Shown here piece by piece: positions 23,661 to 35,089 of a DNA stretch of 64,000 bases; position 1 is the stretch's first letter; every line of letters starts with the position of its first letter. Below the pieces are notes generated by a model. That model was not told where the DNA came from. It searched no databases and was given only the letters and a program-made list of their open reading frames with translations. The stretch is from positions 13,208,001-13,272,000 of the forward strand of contig OX485806.1 in the NCBI GenBank assembly GCA_950295325.1. Direction: 5' to 3'. This DNA comes from Polytrichum commune (Eukaryota; Streptophyta; Polytrichopsida; Polytrichales; Polytrichaceae). The position numbers were made by a program, and so were the translations under genes.

Positions 23661-24099
23661 TTTCTTCCATGACCATTAGTCATCGAGTGGTAATGTTTAG
23701 GGAGAAATTAAGGTAGTGATGGGAGCTACCGGAGACATATATGGTAAACATGAAAGACACTATAGAGTGTTAAGACCTAAGTTAGCGGGTAGACAACCGA
23801 GTGCTAGGAGGTAGGATAGAAACCAAAGTGAATATTGGTACTAATAGTTGCATACCATGTCAAGTATAGGTAAGAGTAGTGGTACTACTGACAATAAAGC
23901 AGTAGAATGGAGAGTTAGCAAATAGTGTGGTAAGAATGACCACATTATTAACACTAAAATAATGTTATTGTTACCACAGTAAAAAGAGAAAGCAATAGGT
24001 AGATAAGGATTAGCAAGGAAGATTAAAATAAGATAGAAGGTTCCGGTGAAGAAGGACCATAGTTTTACAAATTGTGTGGATAGAAGGAAGGATTGGGAT

Positions 24100-24420
24100 G
24101 AGTCTGAGAAAAATAATTAAAGGAAGACGGAACAATGTTATGGTGTTAATACTCTAAAATGATATTAGTGTCACCAATTCTAATTGTATTGCTCAATACT
24201 AATTGTAAATCACGGTATAGTGTCACCAACAATAAATGTTAACCCAACATTATGTCATTCCTTGTACATTTTGAGGGGGATTATAGATTTACAATGTTGC
24301 AATTATTGTCACTGACCAAGTGATTTTTCATCCAAATTTCAATCATCCATGGCAATATTTCATTACAAGTTGCTGACAAGAGAAGGTAGAGTTTTGGCCA
24401 ATGGATGAACTCATCCATCA
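24100..24420 (-). repeat. dispersed repeat X, copy (reverse orientation)
   Basis: Read on the minus strand it gives GATGAAAAATCACTTGGTCA, GTGACAATAATTGCAACATT, TACAAGGAATGACA, then ATTGGTGACACTAA. These match, in order, 60080-60250 and 50870-51040 on the plus strand. Its inner end and the fragment at 26610-26672 form an imperfect inverted pair 2.5 kb apart. No coding sequence is seen. Confidence 0.65.
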
Positions 24421-24625
24421 TCCATGATAACATCTGTTCACTTATTCATAAGAAATGCCATCCAAAAAGTTACCATTTTGACACTAAATATCATATTTAA
24501 TGTAGTTTTTATACGATGAATCCATGTTTTGGTTACCACTTGGAAAAAATGCAAGTTGCACTTATTGTATAGCGTAAGAGAATTCATGTATAGCAGTAGG
24601 TAGTTATGGTTAATGATTGTGTATT

Positions 24626-24953
24626 AGGGGTTGTCACACCTCTTTCTTCCCATTCTCGGAGAATGGAGAATGGAGAATGGAGAAAACTTCTTGTGCGAAG
24701 GTTTTACTGTTTCTCACCTGGGGTCGCTTCTTTTTGTTGCGGCGGGGCTTTAGTTGATTTCTGTGATTTCTCCGAGCATGTGAATAGAGCACACATTCTT
24801 ACCACATGCGGGCAACAATGGTAATTCCCATTCTCCATTCTCCACGGGCCACAAAGGGGTGTCACACCTTTCTCCATTGAGAAGCTATCCTATTGGCTCC
24901 TTTTTTTTCCTCATTCTCCATTCTCCATTCTCCGAGGAGGTGTGACAACCCCT
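24626..24953. mobile_element. foldback MITE with repeated GGAGAAT subterminal motif
   Basis: Perfect 17-bp terminal inverted repeats AGGGGTTGTCACACCTC lie at 24626-24642 and 24937-24953. Inside both ends the motif GGAGAATGGAGAATGGAGAA (or its complement) is repeated several times. A third, internal copy of the GTGTCACACCTTTCTCC motif lies near 24857-24880. The flanks share ATTGTGT (24616-24622 and 24954-24960), but three extra bases separate the left copy from the terminus, so the duplication is imperfect. The interior is GC-richer than the flanks. The 72-codon frame inside is not judged a gene. Superfamily uncertain (hAT or Mutator range). Confidence 0.8.
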
Positions 24954-24960
24954 ATTGTGT

Positions 24961-26609
24961 GTGTTGAATGGAAGGGTTAAATTGCTCCTTTGCATTAGTA
25001 TTAGTAATTGTGAAAATAATCAGTCAATTAGATGAAGTCTCAGTGCACAAGATTAAGGAAGAAGTAACGCAAGAATAACTCGGAGGAGGTAAAGAGAAAT
25101 ATTCAGTGAAATGATTGATTCGTATAAGGCAGTAGGAATAACTCAAGGAGATTGTGTAAGTTCAAGAGTATAATGGAGTTTAATGTAAGGATATAGAGGA
25201 TGTTAACATTGTGAGTGATATTAGGATGGTAGAATGTATTGTGGTGAGACATGGACCACTCATACTAAAGACTAAGGTTACCGTACGGGTAAGATGATGT
25301 ATGGCCGGGTGTTGGTAATATGAGTTCTACTAGTCCAGTCCAAGTAGGTGACATCATGTACCGATGAAGGAGACAAAGAGAGAGTGGCATAATAAAATGT
25401 ACCAAGATGGAGGACCCAATATGGTGAGGAATTGGATGAAAATTGGTAGAGTGTCTTAGTAGGCACTAGTTACAGTAATGGTAGTAGCAACCAATATCAG
25501 GGGACAAAACGGGTGAATAAAAACATAAGCAGTAGCAATATCTAGTAACATGTTGGACTTGATAACATAGTGGAGTAGTGGGGGGGGGGGGGAAGACATG
25601 TAGAGTAGTAAGGGACACTTGGTTCTACTAGGGTTAGAAAAAAACATTCTTTAAGACCAATCTACCAAGGGGTTGATAAAAGATTCTTCACAAAGGTTAA
25701 CCATGTCAAATTTGGGGATGAAGTGTCAATTGCAAGTGAAATTATACCAGTACATCACTAATTTCCCATGGCAAGTAGAGAAAATTCCTCCCAAGTATAT
25801 TAGACACCACCTCAATTAGATGCTTGGGAAATGAAAGGTGGTTTTGTCCATGAATATAAGAGAACATTACGACTCATTACGACTCATTACGAATCATTCT
25901 ATGCACTTGTGCAATCACAAAATTTGCACTTGAGCCATGTGGTCATGAACTACACCCTCATCATGACGTGGATCCCTTTTTTTTGTTTAACTTTTTATTG
26001 CCCCCAGTGACTTGAGGGGACCTCTCTTGCTAGGAGAGTTTCATGGTTTGCCACTCCACATCATCATTGCGGTCTCCCACTTGGCATGTTGATTCTTATA
26101 TACTTCAAGAAGAGATAGATGCAACACTTGTTGGATTTTGATTTGATACGAAGGAGAACAATGCTTTAAGATAAGTTTGGTCCTTATAGAAGATCACCAA
26201 TACTTGAGCAAGGAGACACGTTTTCTTGCTTGTGGGTGTTACCCATTGTAAGAATCACCTATCTTTAGCAAATTGGGAAACCCCTAAAAGCAAACATGCT
26301 CCAAAAATGGCATTCAAATTCAAGAGGAGAAACACCCATCATTTGGTCCATGAACTTTTGACCAACTCTAGAAGACACATATTCTCACATGTACTTTAAT
26401 CCGATGCCCACATCTATCTTGCCATCCAATTTTTTAAAATTAAGATTTCCACCAACTGCTCCAACTTGAGAACTTCAACTTTGTCATTATTGAATCTTCT
26501 CAAACTTTGTTGAACTAATGATGTTTTTGTTCTCACACCTTCAATATGAAATTTGAATTTACATGCAAGTGGCCAATCAAAACAAATGTTGATGATGGTG
26601 GGCTCAAAC
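24961..26609. other. decayed sequence with a poly-G tract and a short tandem repeat
   Basis: No recognised gene. A G run of about 14 lies at about 25577-25590. An 11-bp unit (ATTACGACTC) is repeated three times at about 25867-25901. Minus-strand frames 25278-25466 and 25456-25647 are Ser/Pro/Leu-rich. They might belong to the same decayed gypsy element as 23397-23660, but no motif supports that. Confidence 0.35.
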
Positions 26610-26672
26610 AATTAGTATTGAGCAAGACAAACAATATTGGTGACACTAAATACAATGTTTAGTGTAGTAAAA
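26610..26672 (+). repeat. dispersed repeat X, short terminal fragment
   Basis: AATTAGTATTGAGCAAGACA, then ATTGGTGACACTAAATAC, then TTTAGTGTAG match the end of the copy at 50990-51050. They also match, inverted, 24153-24208. The fragment ends in the palindrome CACTAAATAC...TTTAGTG typical of this family. Confidence 0.65.
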
Positions 26673-26679
26673 ATGAATT

Positions 26680-28955
26680 AGTTTTGATAGGGCACCCAAC
26701 GAACATGGTCTGATCTACAAGGCATCTAGGTAGCATATGTGAAGATATTAAAGACCCCACAAAGATATAATTGTCACTAGGCCAAGTCACGTAGTCTAAG
26801 ACTTCATGACTAATAAATGTTGAATGTTTTGATGTTCGTTAACCAATAAAAGTGTTTGGTTTTTGGTCAAATTGCTCAACAACTCATACCCCCTTTAGGA
26901 GAGTTCCCAAACACTAGCTAAAGTCTAGATGATGCCCACATGTTGAAGATGACACACATTCCACAAAGCTTAGGCCCTAAATGATGTACCTACAAACTTT
27001 CGGTGTAATGTAGGGGAGCTTTTTGTGGGGTTATTTTACGTTCATGTGGGCCTTAGAGGGTGCTTCCTCTCTACCCTTTACACAAGAGACTTTAACCACC
27101 TAAGATCCCAATGACACATGGGTGTGGAAATGCTTGCATGTACCGAATAAATGAGAAAACTACACTTGTGGGAGACGTTGCTAGGAGCATCTTTCCAAAC
27201 TCCTCCCAGAATCTCTAGTGTTATAGTTACATCTTGTGAACCCTCTGGGTCCCAAGGAATCTCTCTTGTCGGGGAAACACTCGTGACAACCACATGTTGG
27301 TCACCTTTGGGTCCCACAACATGAACACTTCCATATGTCAAAAGAGTAGATAGGTGCAAGTTCACATGGGACATGGCTTTAATATGAGGGAGAACAAAGA
27401 TTTGAAGTAAAATTGGACTTTGTAACTTAGCCCAAGATACCAAAGCTCGAGTGTGCATGGATACTCTCACCCAAGCTCACTTTTTTCTTGCTATTATTAG
27501 CTATTTGTGGGAATTTGGACAATACCTCAAACCAAAATTGGAAGTGAAGTGCAATATGAGGTAACTTTACCACATGTCAATGATGTTTGACCTCCCCTTT
27601 AGGCACATGCATACAAACTCCAATTGGAGAGTTTTAATATTGACATGTATGCATTCAATACTATATATGTATGTCCATTTTAATCTATAATCTTCATTAA
27701 ATTAATATCTTCCAAGATGCTATTTTCACTATACTAATTATGGTAAATAACGTGAGAAAATGTATAGAGTGATTTATTATAAGGAACCCTAAAGCGTGGC
27801 CTATAGTATTAATCATCCCACAAGAAAGTAGTGCACAACCCTAGTTACTTTCGGATCTTCAGCTTCTTAGTATGTTCTCATTATTTCACTTCTAGTTGTG
27901 GTTAAGGTATCAAATGAAGGCTATTGAGGGAAATTGCTCAAATTATCGTATCCTCCTTCTTACGTCTAAGAATGTAAGAAAAAACCATTAAAATGTGATA
28001 TGAAAAAAATAAAAATAAATTGATCTTTCACTATTCGTTGCTCCCAAAGGGATTAGAGTTAGTATGATCTTGGTGGTTCTAGAAAGAACATGAGAAAATC
28101 TATAGAAGAGTAGTTTAGTTTTGAAAGTTGAGTAAGACTAAAAGGATATATCATTATATAAAGCAACATGTGATGATTCTTGGAGGTACCACCTTAGCCA
28201 AGCATGTGCTCACTTCAAGGAGAAGGACACTTGACGTAAAGACATTTGGGGAGAGAGCAAGAGAGATCCCACTTCTTGCATGCCCTTGTTGATGGGAAAC
28301 GAGAGCAAGTTGGACCCTATCAGCGGTTGGTTACACCTATCTTTGACTCCGCAAATTTGGACTCTCATGCTAGCTTTTCAAAACTCACAATGATGAACAA
28401 CTCGGCATTCAGACTTTGGAGAAATTAAACCACTGACCAAGAACGCCATGTCTAAGATGTGGAAGAAGTCACATGTAGACCACTGAACTTGTTGTGGTGC
28501 AAGTACTTTGCAGCATGGAGGATGATAGGATTTTCTCAACCCTCAGTTATCTCAAGTCTAAGTTTTCATTTGGACTTGTGTGTCCGCTTGTTTTCCCAAC
28601 CACTCTTCACACTACGGACCATCCCTCACGAGCATGCCATTGAAGATTGGAAGCATATCAAAATTTGATAAAGGGGGAAACTAGAGGCCTTCCAAATGTT
28701 TGGGGGCCAAGCCACCTTACTGGCCACTTGCACAAAGTTCCCTATCAAATGTGTGTCTTATGTTCATTTTCGTGGGCCCAAATTTGAAATGCTAGGATTG
28801 TAGCGGTAGGTGGAAGCGCCTTTAGTTAGTAATGGTTGTTGGCTTATTGGGTTAGCTTCAACATATAGCATGTAGCATTGATAGTGCAAAACTATGTCAT
28901 GTGCATGAAAAGATTTATCTTGAAATGTTTTCTCTCCTGCAGCTATGCCTTGGAT
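26680..28955. other. 2.3 kb without recognised genes
   Basis: The longest frame is 130 codons on the minus strand (27078-27470). It has no motif I recognise and no neighbouring exon-like signals. Two plus frames at 28246-28668 are likewise anonymous. The stretch could be old element sequence; there is no positive evidence for a gene. Confidence 0.35.
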
Positions 28956-28959
28956 GTAC

Positions 28960-29320
28960 CGGAACGCAACTTGCACTTTATTAGTGTTATGGAGATGCAT
29001 ATGAAGTAGATCCTAAACTAAGTGGTGGATTTGAGCTAAATCCTACTTCATTTCAAAATTTGCTATGATTTGTGTGTACAATTGAAGTATTTGGCAAGAT
29101 CATATTGTATGTTAGTGCTCCACAAATTATCAGGTGAAATACATTTTCTAAGGTCTATTTTATTCTCACTTTCCAAAAACCATCAATCATGGAAGTAGAT
29201 TACATAAACTTTAGAATCTACTTTTATGAATGTAAATCATGTAGTTTGCCAAATCTTATGAGAATATCATGACCCACCTTGTGAGTAACTTTAAAACGAA
29301 TCATTCTATATTTTACCGAT
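28960..29320 (+). repeat. dispersed repeat W, copy 2
   Basis: This is the second copy of the repeat at 18830-19170, in the same orientation. Here the blocks read AGTGGTGGATTTGAGC, GATCATATTGTATGTTAGTG, GGTGAAATACATTTTCT, ACTTTAGAATCTAC, and TATCATGACCCACCTTG. It lies about 10.1 kb from copy 1. Confidence 0.7.
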
Positions 29321-29481
29321 ATTTAAAGTCGTGTCAATAGCGTCAACGGTAAAGTCATTGAAAACATGGACTGAATCCCCACTTTTGAACAAACCTCCCA
29401 TATTTGTCACTTCCGACATCCGTGCAAGTGACCTAGAAAGAACTATGGATGAAACCCCTTTTGCTTATATTCCTTGAATGC

Positions 29482-29720
29482 TACTCCCTCCGTCCCAAAA
29501 TTATTGTCCTACTCTCCGGAGTTTAATATCCCAAAATGTTTGTCGGACAATCATTTTGCCGCACGTTTGCTTTAATATCTCCACTATGATGTCAAATGTT
29601 TGCACACATCATGTGCATGTCTTCTCGTACACAATCACCAGCATAATGGTTGGGAGCAAGCATGGTTGTATACGAAATAAATGCTCCGCTATACTGAACC
29701 CATAATTTTTGGTCAAACAC
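29482..29720 (+). mobile_element. Stowaway-like (Tc1/mariner) MITE, left end only
   Basis: TACTCCCTCCGTCCCAAAAT at 29482-29501 is the well-known terminus of plant Stowaway elements, including the TA target dinucleotide. It continues TATTGTCC. No matching right end (GGACGGAGGGAGTA) is visible in the next few hundred bases, so the right boundary given is only a guess at typical length. The copy is truncated or diverged. Confidence 0.6.
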
Positions 29721-31569
29721 CTAAAAGTAGTAGAAATTTGTTAATTATTTTTAATGGTGCCCTCTATTGTTGTGCTAGATACTCAAATTCAAAATATCAA
29801 GACAAGATTTTAAAAACTTATCATTAAAAATACCACTTAAAAGGTAATTTCCAAATCTGGTTTTGGACGTAGAATTCATGACCTTAAATATTTTTAGGTT
29901 GGATTTTTTTTTCATATTCCTTGAATTCATTTTAAGGTTGAGGGCATCATTACAAAAACATTGTAGAAAAACATCAATTTAATGTACTTTTATCATGTTT
30001 TAAGCAAAGTTTTGGCAATTACATGTTCAATATATGTACTTGCACTCTCTTCTAAAATATATAGACTTTTCTTGAAAAAATTTATCAACATATATTGCTT
30101 GGATCATAATTTTTTTTAACCAATGTGCTTTTCAAATGTTTATGATGTTTTTTCCTTCACAAAATTTAAAGTTAGTGCATAGTTTTGAATCACTTTCATT
30201 TAAATCTATACATATTAATGAAGTTGTGTACTTGACCGTGCTTGTACATGGTTTCATGGTGAGTACGAATACAACACTTCAAGCACAAATGTTCAAATAC
30301 AAATATGATATGATATATATATCTATATATATTGTATAATAAAACATACAGTTTTAAACTAGAATGACATAGAATTGAACTAAAAAAATTACTACAAAAA
30401 ATGAAGATGACTAAAAATTTTAGAAAAAAAATACAAAAAATATTATCAATGGTTATGTATATGTAGAGAAGATTTCATCATTTTTAAAATTATCTATGGC
30501 ATATAATATAAGATAACAAAATTTTATCGCACATGGTTATGAAACGTAAAGGGGTGTGATCACCCCGAGGAGAAAAGTATCTATCTAAGGCACATTTGCC
30601 TTATACAAAATTCCGATACCATATTGGCAAAGGTGTGGTCTGCATTCTACACGGAGGCCCGGCTTTTTTAGATTGCTGTTTCTAGTTTTTCTTAAATACA
30701 GAGCCCACCCAGGAACCGTCGCAAATCGAGTAAAGTGAACTACAATTGCGTCATCACCATAATCAAGTGCTTAGGTCATGTTCTTCAGCTCACTCAATAG
30801 TTACGTGATGCCAAATCGATGCTTCAAGTACTGCATCTGGTCTATCTTGTGGCACACCTTCATGATAAGAATTTAACCAACTGCCATGCACAATGATTGG
30901 ACTAATGGCATTGTATGAATCTAGACAAGCACACATACTGTATGTCCACCAGTTGCATATTGCAATCAGTGTGTATGTTTGACAAAGTTTTTGCAAGTTT
31001 TCATATATGACACGCAAAAACTTGCATAAATTTAAAAAAAAAGCATGTCAATTTGACAAGCACAATTTAGAAGTCGACTTGTATTAATGACTTGTGAAGA
31101 AGAAAAACACACGTCAATTGACACGCTAGAAATTGAAATGACATGTATTATTAGGCAACTTACGTACTATAAACTGCAGCTCAAGTATTTGGAAAACATA
31201 ACCCATAGCAGAAGGAGAATTTTCTACACTCACTTATATTCTTAAGTTCAACCTTGTTCTTGTAATAATTTCCTTTGTAACCTAGAGGGCTCTACAACTG
31301 AGATGGTGATTAGAGAGGTGGTGGAGGCTAAGAACAAGGCCGACAAGACCATTGTTCTCGGTCTCTTGTAGATGTATTTCCACGACTATTATGTGCAGGT
31401 ATGTGAATGAACAATTTGCCCCAACAGATCTCGAAGAGTGATGCTTTGGCTGGTTAAATATTGGGTTAGTTCTGAGGCATCTCAACTTGACATTAGGATG
31501 ATTCGAGGTAGACTTTGCACGGATCCCCTTCAAACTGAGTTTAGTGTACAATGTACGATTCACAATGCC
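29721..31569. other. AT-rich stretch with no recognised gene
   Basis: Mostly low-complexity A/T. A short perfect palindrome GGGGTGTGATCACCCC lies near 30551-30566. The minus frame 31282-31629 (115 codons) overlaps the start of the hAT pseudogene on the other strand and is not supported. Confidence 0.4.
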
Positions 31570-31794
31570 TAAATTGAAGCTAGATTGGAAGCAATATTGT
31601 TGTTGGATATGTGTTTTGATTGCCATCAATGTTCACAAATCCCTAAAGGTGTCTTGAACTTGCTTGTAGATGTTTTACAAGAGTTGAATAAATTGAATAT
31701 CAAAATTCAATATGATATGGTTGATATCACAACTATTAGTGCAACCATCGATATCACTATTTCAATTTTATCACGTCATTTTTTATCCGGGAAT

Positions 31795-32351
31795 CACGGG
31801 TAGATCACTTAGTGCATTATAAAAACGACGTGCGGCATAATATAGAGAGGATTAAAATCATTTGAAATAAAAATTATAAAGGAATTCCAAATAATGAAGG
31901 GGCCATTAAATGTAGACAATCCCATTATAAGTAAGTTAGATGGACATAAAACGTGGGCCATTATTTTTTTGTAAAATTAATATAAGGGCTAAAGATAAGG
32001 ATCCTAGAAGGTATGTTTAGTATGGTATGTAAATGGGTTTAGGACTCACGGGGATGGACTTGCACCCTTCTTTGTTTCCATACTTTCCCTCAACACTCGT
32101 CAATTGCGTTAGGAAGTATATTAGCTTTTATTACTTAAAAGGAATATAAAGTACAAAAAATGCAATGACTTGGATAATATAAGTAATGAAAGTTCATTAC
32201 TTGGATAATATAAGTAAACAAATGGGTCATTTTTGAAATTTAAGTAATTATAGGGAGGCTTTAATTCAACCCTTGAAGGTAAATAGCCCCAAAACAAAAA
32301 ACCCCCAGCCGCACGTGGTGCACAAAAATGCCTTAGAGTGATCTACACGTG
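31795..32351. mobile_element. MITE with CACGGGTAGATCACT termini, TSD CCGGGAAT
   Basis: Flanked by the exact 8-bp duplication CCGGGAAT (31787-31794 and 32352-32359). The left terminus CACGGGTAGATCACTTAG pairs with the right terminus read inverted, CACGTGTAGATCACTCTAAG. Subterminally, CGACGTGCGGC on the left pairs with GCCGCACGTG on the right. A tandem duplication (ACTTGGATAATATAAGTAA twice, near 32167-32218) lies inside. Non-coding, 557 bp. The 8-bp target suggests a hAT-like source, but the termini are not canonical. It is inserted in the hAT pseudogene. Confidence 0.8.
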
Positions 32352-32463
32352 CCGGGAATGGACCTATGTTTGGTCGTACAAGTAGAAATTTTGGAAAATT
32401 CTTGAGGGAATGTATAGGAAATATTTAGTTGAGTTAGGGAAACAATACATGAGATCGTAATAT

Positions 32464-32733
32464 CTCGGGGGGTTCACTGGTGAAAAATCGTAGAACAACG
32501 TGCGATAAAAAATAGGGTCTAATACATTCATTGTAGAGAAATTTCGTAAAAAACTTGCATATAATATAGGGGGTTTTAAAATAATGAAAAATGATTACAT
32601 GTAAAATACCATCACACCTTTATTTTGAAAAATGCCATACCTTATAATCTTTTCTGCAAGGTAAATAAACCCCCAATAAATAGGTCCCAAACGCACGTGT
32701 ATGCAAAATATAAGAGGGAGTGAACCCCCCGAG
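32464..32733. mobile_element. MITE of the CTCGGGGGG family, TSD CGTAATAT
   Basis: It starts CTCGGGGGGTTCACT and ends AGTGAACCCCCCGAG, a perfect 15-bp inverted repeat. It is flanked by the exact 8-bp duplication CGTAATAT (32456-32463 and 32734-32741). Non-coding, 270 bp. This is the best-preserved member of the family also seen at 9640-9979 and 1-27. It interrupts the hAT pseudogene 112 bp downstream of the other MITE, so it is a separate insertion. Confidence 0.87.
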
Positions 32734-33734
32734 CGTAATATTCATGCATTGGCAACTAATGGACCCAATGATCTACAACGATGCATATTGTTGGGTTCAT
32801 CTTATGTGCAAAGAGTTGTTCATGCTTTGAATGACTGTACCCCAAACCTGCCACTATTCAATGCATCCAAACTTTTTAGCCCTCGTAATTATCCAAGCAA
32901 TGATAGTGACTGAATCACAAATACCAATGTGTGGCTTGAAAGGATATTGTTGAAGTTTCAATACACTAAAGAAGAGAGTGACATGTGTAAGGGAGAACTC
33001 CTGGAATTTGCAGTAACACTTCGACATCAGTGTGAGAACAAAACAATATTTGAGGTTTGGTGCATATGTGGTTGCAATTTGGAATGACACACAAATTGGC
33101 CTAAACTTATGCAACTTTGGCTGGAAAATTATACTCATTACATCAAGTATAGCTATTTATGAGAGAGGATTTTCCAAATAAAATGCAATCAAAAGCCACT
33201 TGCATAATAGGTTGAACTTGAAGACCCTTGATGCTCTTATGTGGGTCTCTCTTTGTGGGTTTAAAGTATGGATTGGACTATCATCTTTAACATTTGGAAA
33301 AACATACAAGACCTACGCTTGATTGATAGTTTTTTTTGTTAAAATCAAGATTGTATTTTAATTATTAAAAACATTAATTTTTCTTAAATATTGTGTAACC
33401 CAAAATTGACATGCCATTTTAGAATAAAATGTACATGTCAATTGCCATTCATTTTTTTGTTTGAAATCTTCAAGTGAAACTTTGAATTTGAAGTTGAACG
33501 TCAAATGAAATTTGTCAAACATACACACTAATTGCAATATTTTCCATTGCAATCTATCCTCCATATTATACAACATTAGAACCTCTTCTCATATCACCTA
33601 TATTTATGCATAATCATTCCTTACCCATATTGTACCATAACCTTGTACTTGCTCTCCCAAAAGCTATACAGCAATATGTAACATGACAATTTTGTATACC
33701 ATCCATGCATACACACCAGAGCCCAACATTGGGC

Positions 33735-34095
33735 ACCCATGCCCATGCCCATGCCCATACCCACACCCACCCATGCCCATGGGTTTTGGGTGGGCATGGG
33801 TGCAATATTATTGTTCATGGGCGGGCATGGGTGGGCATGGCTGAGCTATTATTGTTCATGGCTGGGCATGGCTGGGCATGGCTGCGATATTATTGTTCAT
33901 GGGTGGGCATGGGTGGGCATGGGTGGGGCACAATTACACAATTACACAATACACATTACAATTTTTTTGAATACATGGGCGCAATTTGAATAGCATGGGT
34001 GGGCATGGGTGGGCACATGTCATGCTATGTGTGGGCATGGGTGGGCATGGGTGCGCACATGTCATGCTACAGGTGGGCATGGGTGGGCATAGGTC
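33735..34095 (+). repeat. GGGCATGGGT-based minisatellites
   Basis: Three linked arrays share the core GGGCATGGGTG or its complement. CCCATGC units lie at about 33735-33780. Three units of about 48 bp ending ATATTATTGTTCATGG lie at about 33785-33925. Two to three units of about 44 bp containing GGGCACATGTCATGCTA lie at about 33990-34090. The abrupt change of strand of the core near 33780 makes a palindrome at CCCATGCCCATGGGTT. Overlapping open frames on both strands here are by-products. Confidence 0.88.
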
Positions 34096-34398
34096 GCTGC
34101 TGATGGGCATGGTCTGGGTATGGGTGCAATTAGAAAGGAAAATGTTGGGCTCTGATACACACATACCTCATGGGACCCTACATGCCCACCACCACTCATG
34201 TCACTGAGGCGCTGTGAATGGAGGGTGTGTGGTCGTGGGCAAACCACATCCAAACCATCCCTCCACAATGCCCCATCCTACAGTCTACAAAACTACTCAG
34301 GCAACCCGAAGAAAAACTTTTGATGGATGAAATTTCAACGGATGAAAAATTAAAAATTTGCAAGATGAAGGGGTTGATTGTTCATCCCATCGTATGAA

Positions 34399-34503
34399 AG
34401 CATTTGTGTGGGATTTGAAGGTTCCTAGAAGGTTCACTAAGTTCCCAATGGAGTTCCCCGGACAACCTTTTGGGAACCTTCAAATTCTCACACAAATGCT
34501 CTT
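34399..34503. repeat. small foldback element
   Basis: Inverted arms AGCATTTGTGTGGGATTTGA (from about 34399) and its near-complement ending ACACAAATGCT (to about 34501) are separated by about 45 bp. The arms are about 28 bp with few mismatches. No flanking duplication could be fixed, so it is left as a repeat and not called a transposon. Confidence 0.55.
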
Positions 34504-34893
34504 ATACAACCGGTTAAATTTCATTTCATTTCAAGTTTGGTCATCAATAGGGGCTTGGAGTTGATGGCTAGTACCCTTGGTTCTACCTTTTGGAAGGAAA
34601 AAGTAGGAGTTTGATTCCCACCGATGACATCACCTCCTCCGCAAGTCATTTGTAATGAAAGACTTAGTTTGAAAAATTGCATCCAATATTCGTGAGGTGG
34701 ATATTTCATCCAACATGAAGTTTTTCAAGCTCTACCCAAGGGGAAGAGAAGCCAAAATTGGGGGCAACATAAGAGCCTTTAGATATGTCAGATCGCAATG
34801 GACGGCTGAGATCTTCCTAGCCCACGACCACACGGGAGGTGTTCATAGCGCCTCAGCGACGCGACACCGCTACCTTTGCATTGATGGACATAG

Positions 34894-35085
34894 GAGTTAT
34901 TGCATATGAGCGTACCTCTCATCCATCCAACACAAAACCTTGACCCCTTATAGGTTTGTTGCCAAGTCATATCCAATGATTCATAGTAGACTAATTCAAG
35001 GTCTTCAAATGATGACCTTTGACATGCATATTATTTCAAGGTATTATGTTGGATGAATGAGAGGTACACTCGTATGTGATAAATC
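34894..35085. mobile_element. foldback MITE-like element of about 190 bp
   Basis: The left arm contains CATATGAGCGTACCTCTCAT then CCATCCAACA. The right arm read inverted contains CATACGAGTGTACCTCTCAT then TCATCCAACA. The arms are about 45 bp with a handful of mismatches. No clear target duplication is visible, so the exact ends are uncertain. Confidence 0.55.
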
Positions 35086-35089
35086 CTTC

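Larger units (their letters stand above)
31570..33330 (+). pseudogene. hAT-family transposase pseudogene split by two MITEs
   Basis: The clearest part is the C-terminal dimerisation region at about 33145-33270. There the plus strand reads ERGFSK, a stop, NAIKSHL, then RLNLKTLDAL and SLCG. This is the conserved end of hAT transposases and hAT-derived zinc-finger proteins (family pattern E-R-x-F-S-x-x-N-x-I-K-x-x-x-R-x-R-L). Upstream, about 32810-33110, LFNASKLFSPRNYPSNDSD, then WLERILLKFQYTKEE and GELLEF lie in order but cross a stop and a frameshift. A first segment (31585-31794) ends in ISATIDITISILSRHFL. Segment order is maintained if the two insertions 31795-32351 and 32464-32733, each with an exact 8-bp duplication, are removed. 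Stops and frameshifts throughout make it non-functional. hAT origin of the C-terminal part is well supported; joining the first segment is inference. Confidence 0.68.

Noticed and set aside
27078-27470. 130-codon minus-strand open frame
   Set aside because: No recognised domain, no supporting exon or promoter signal, and no second copy in the window to test for conservation.
33614-34268. Several overlapping frames on both strands with His/Met/Gly repeats
   Set aside because: They come from the GGGCATGGGT minisatellites, which are open in many frames at once.
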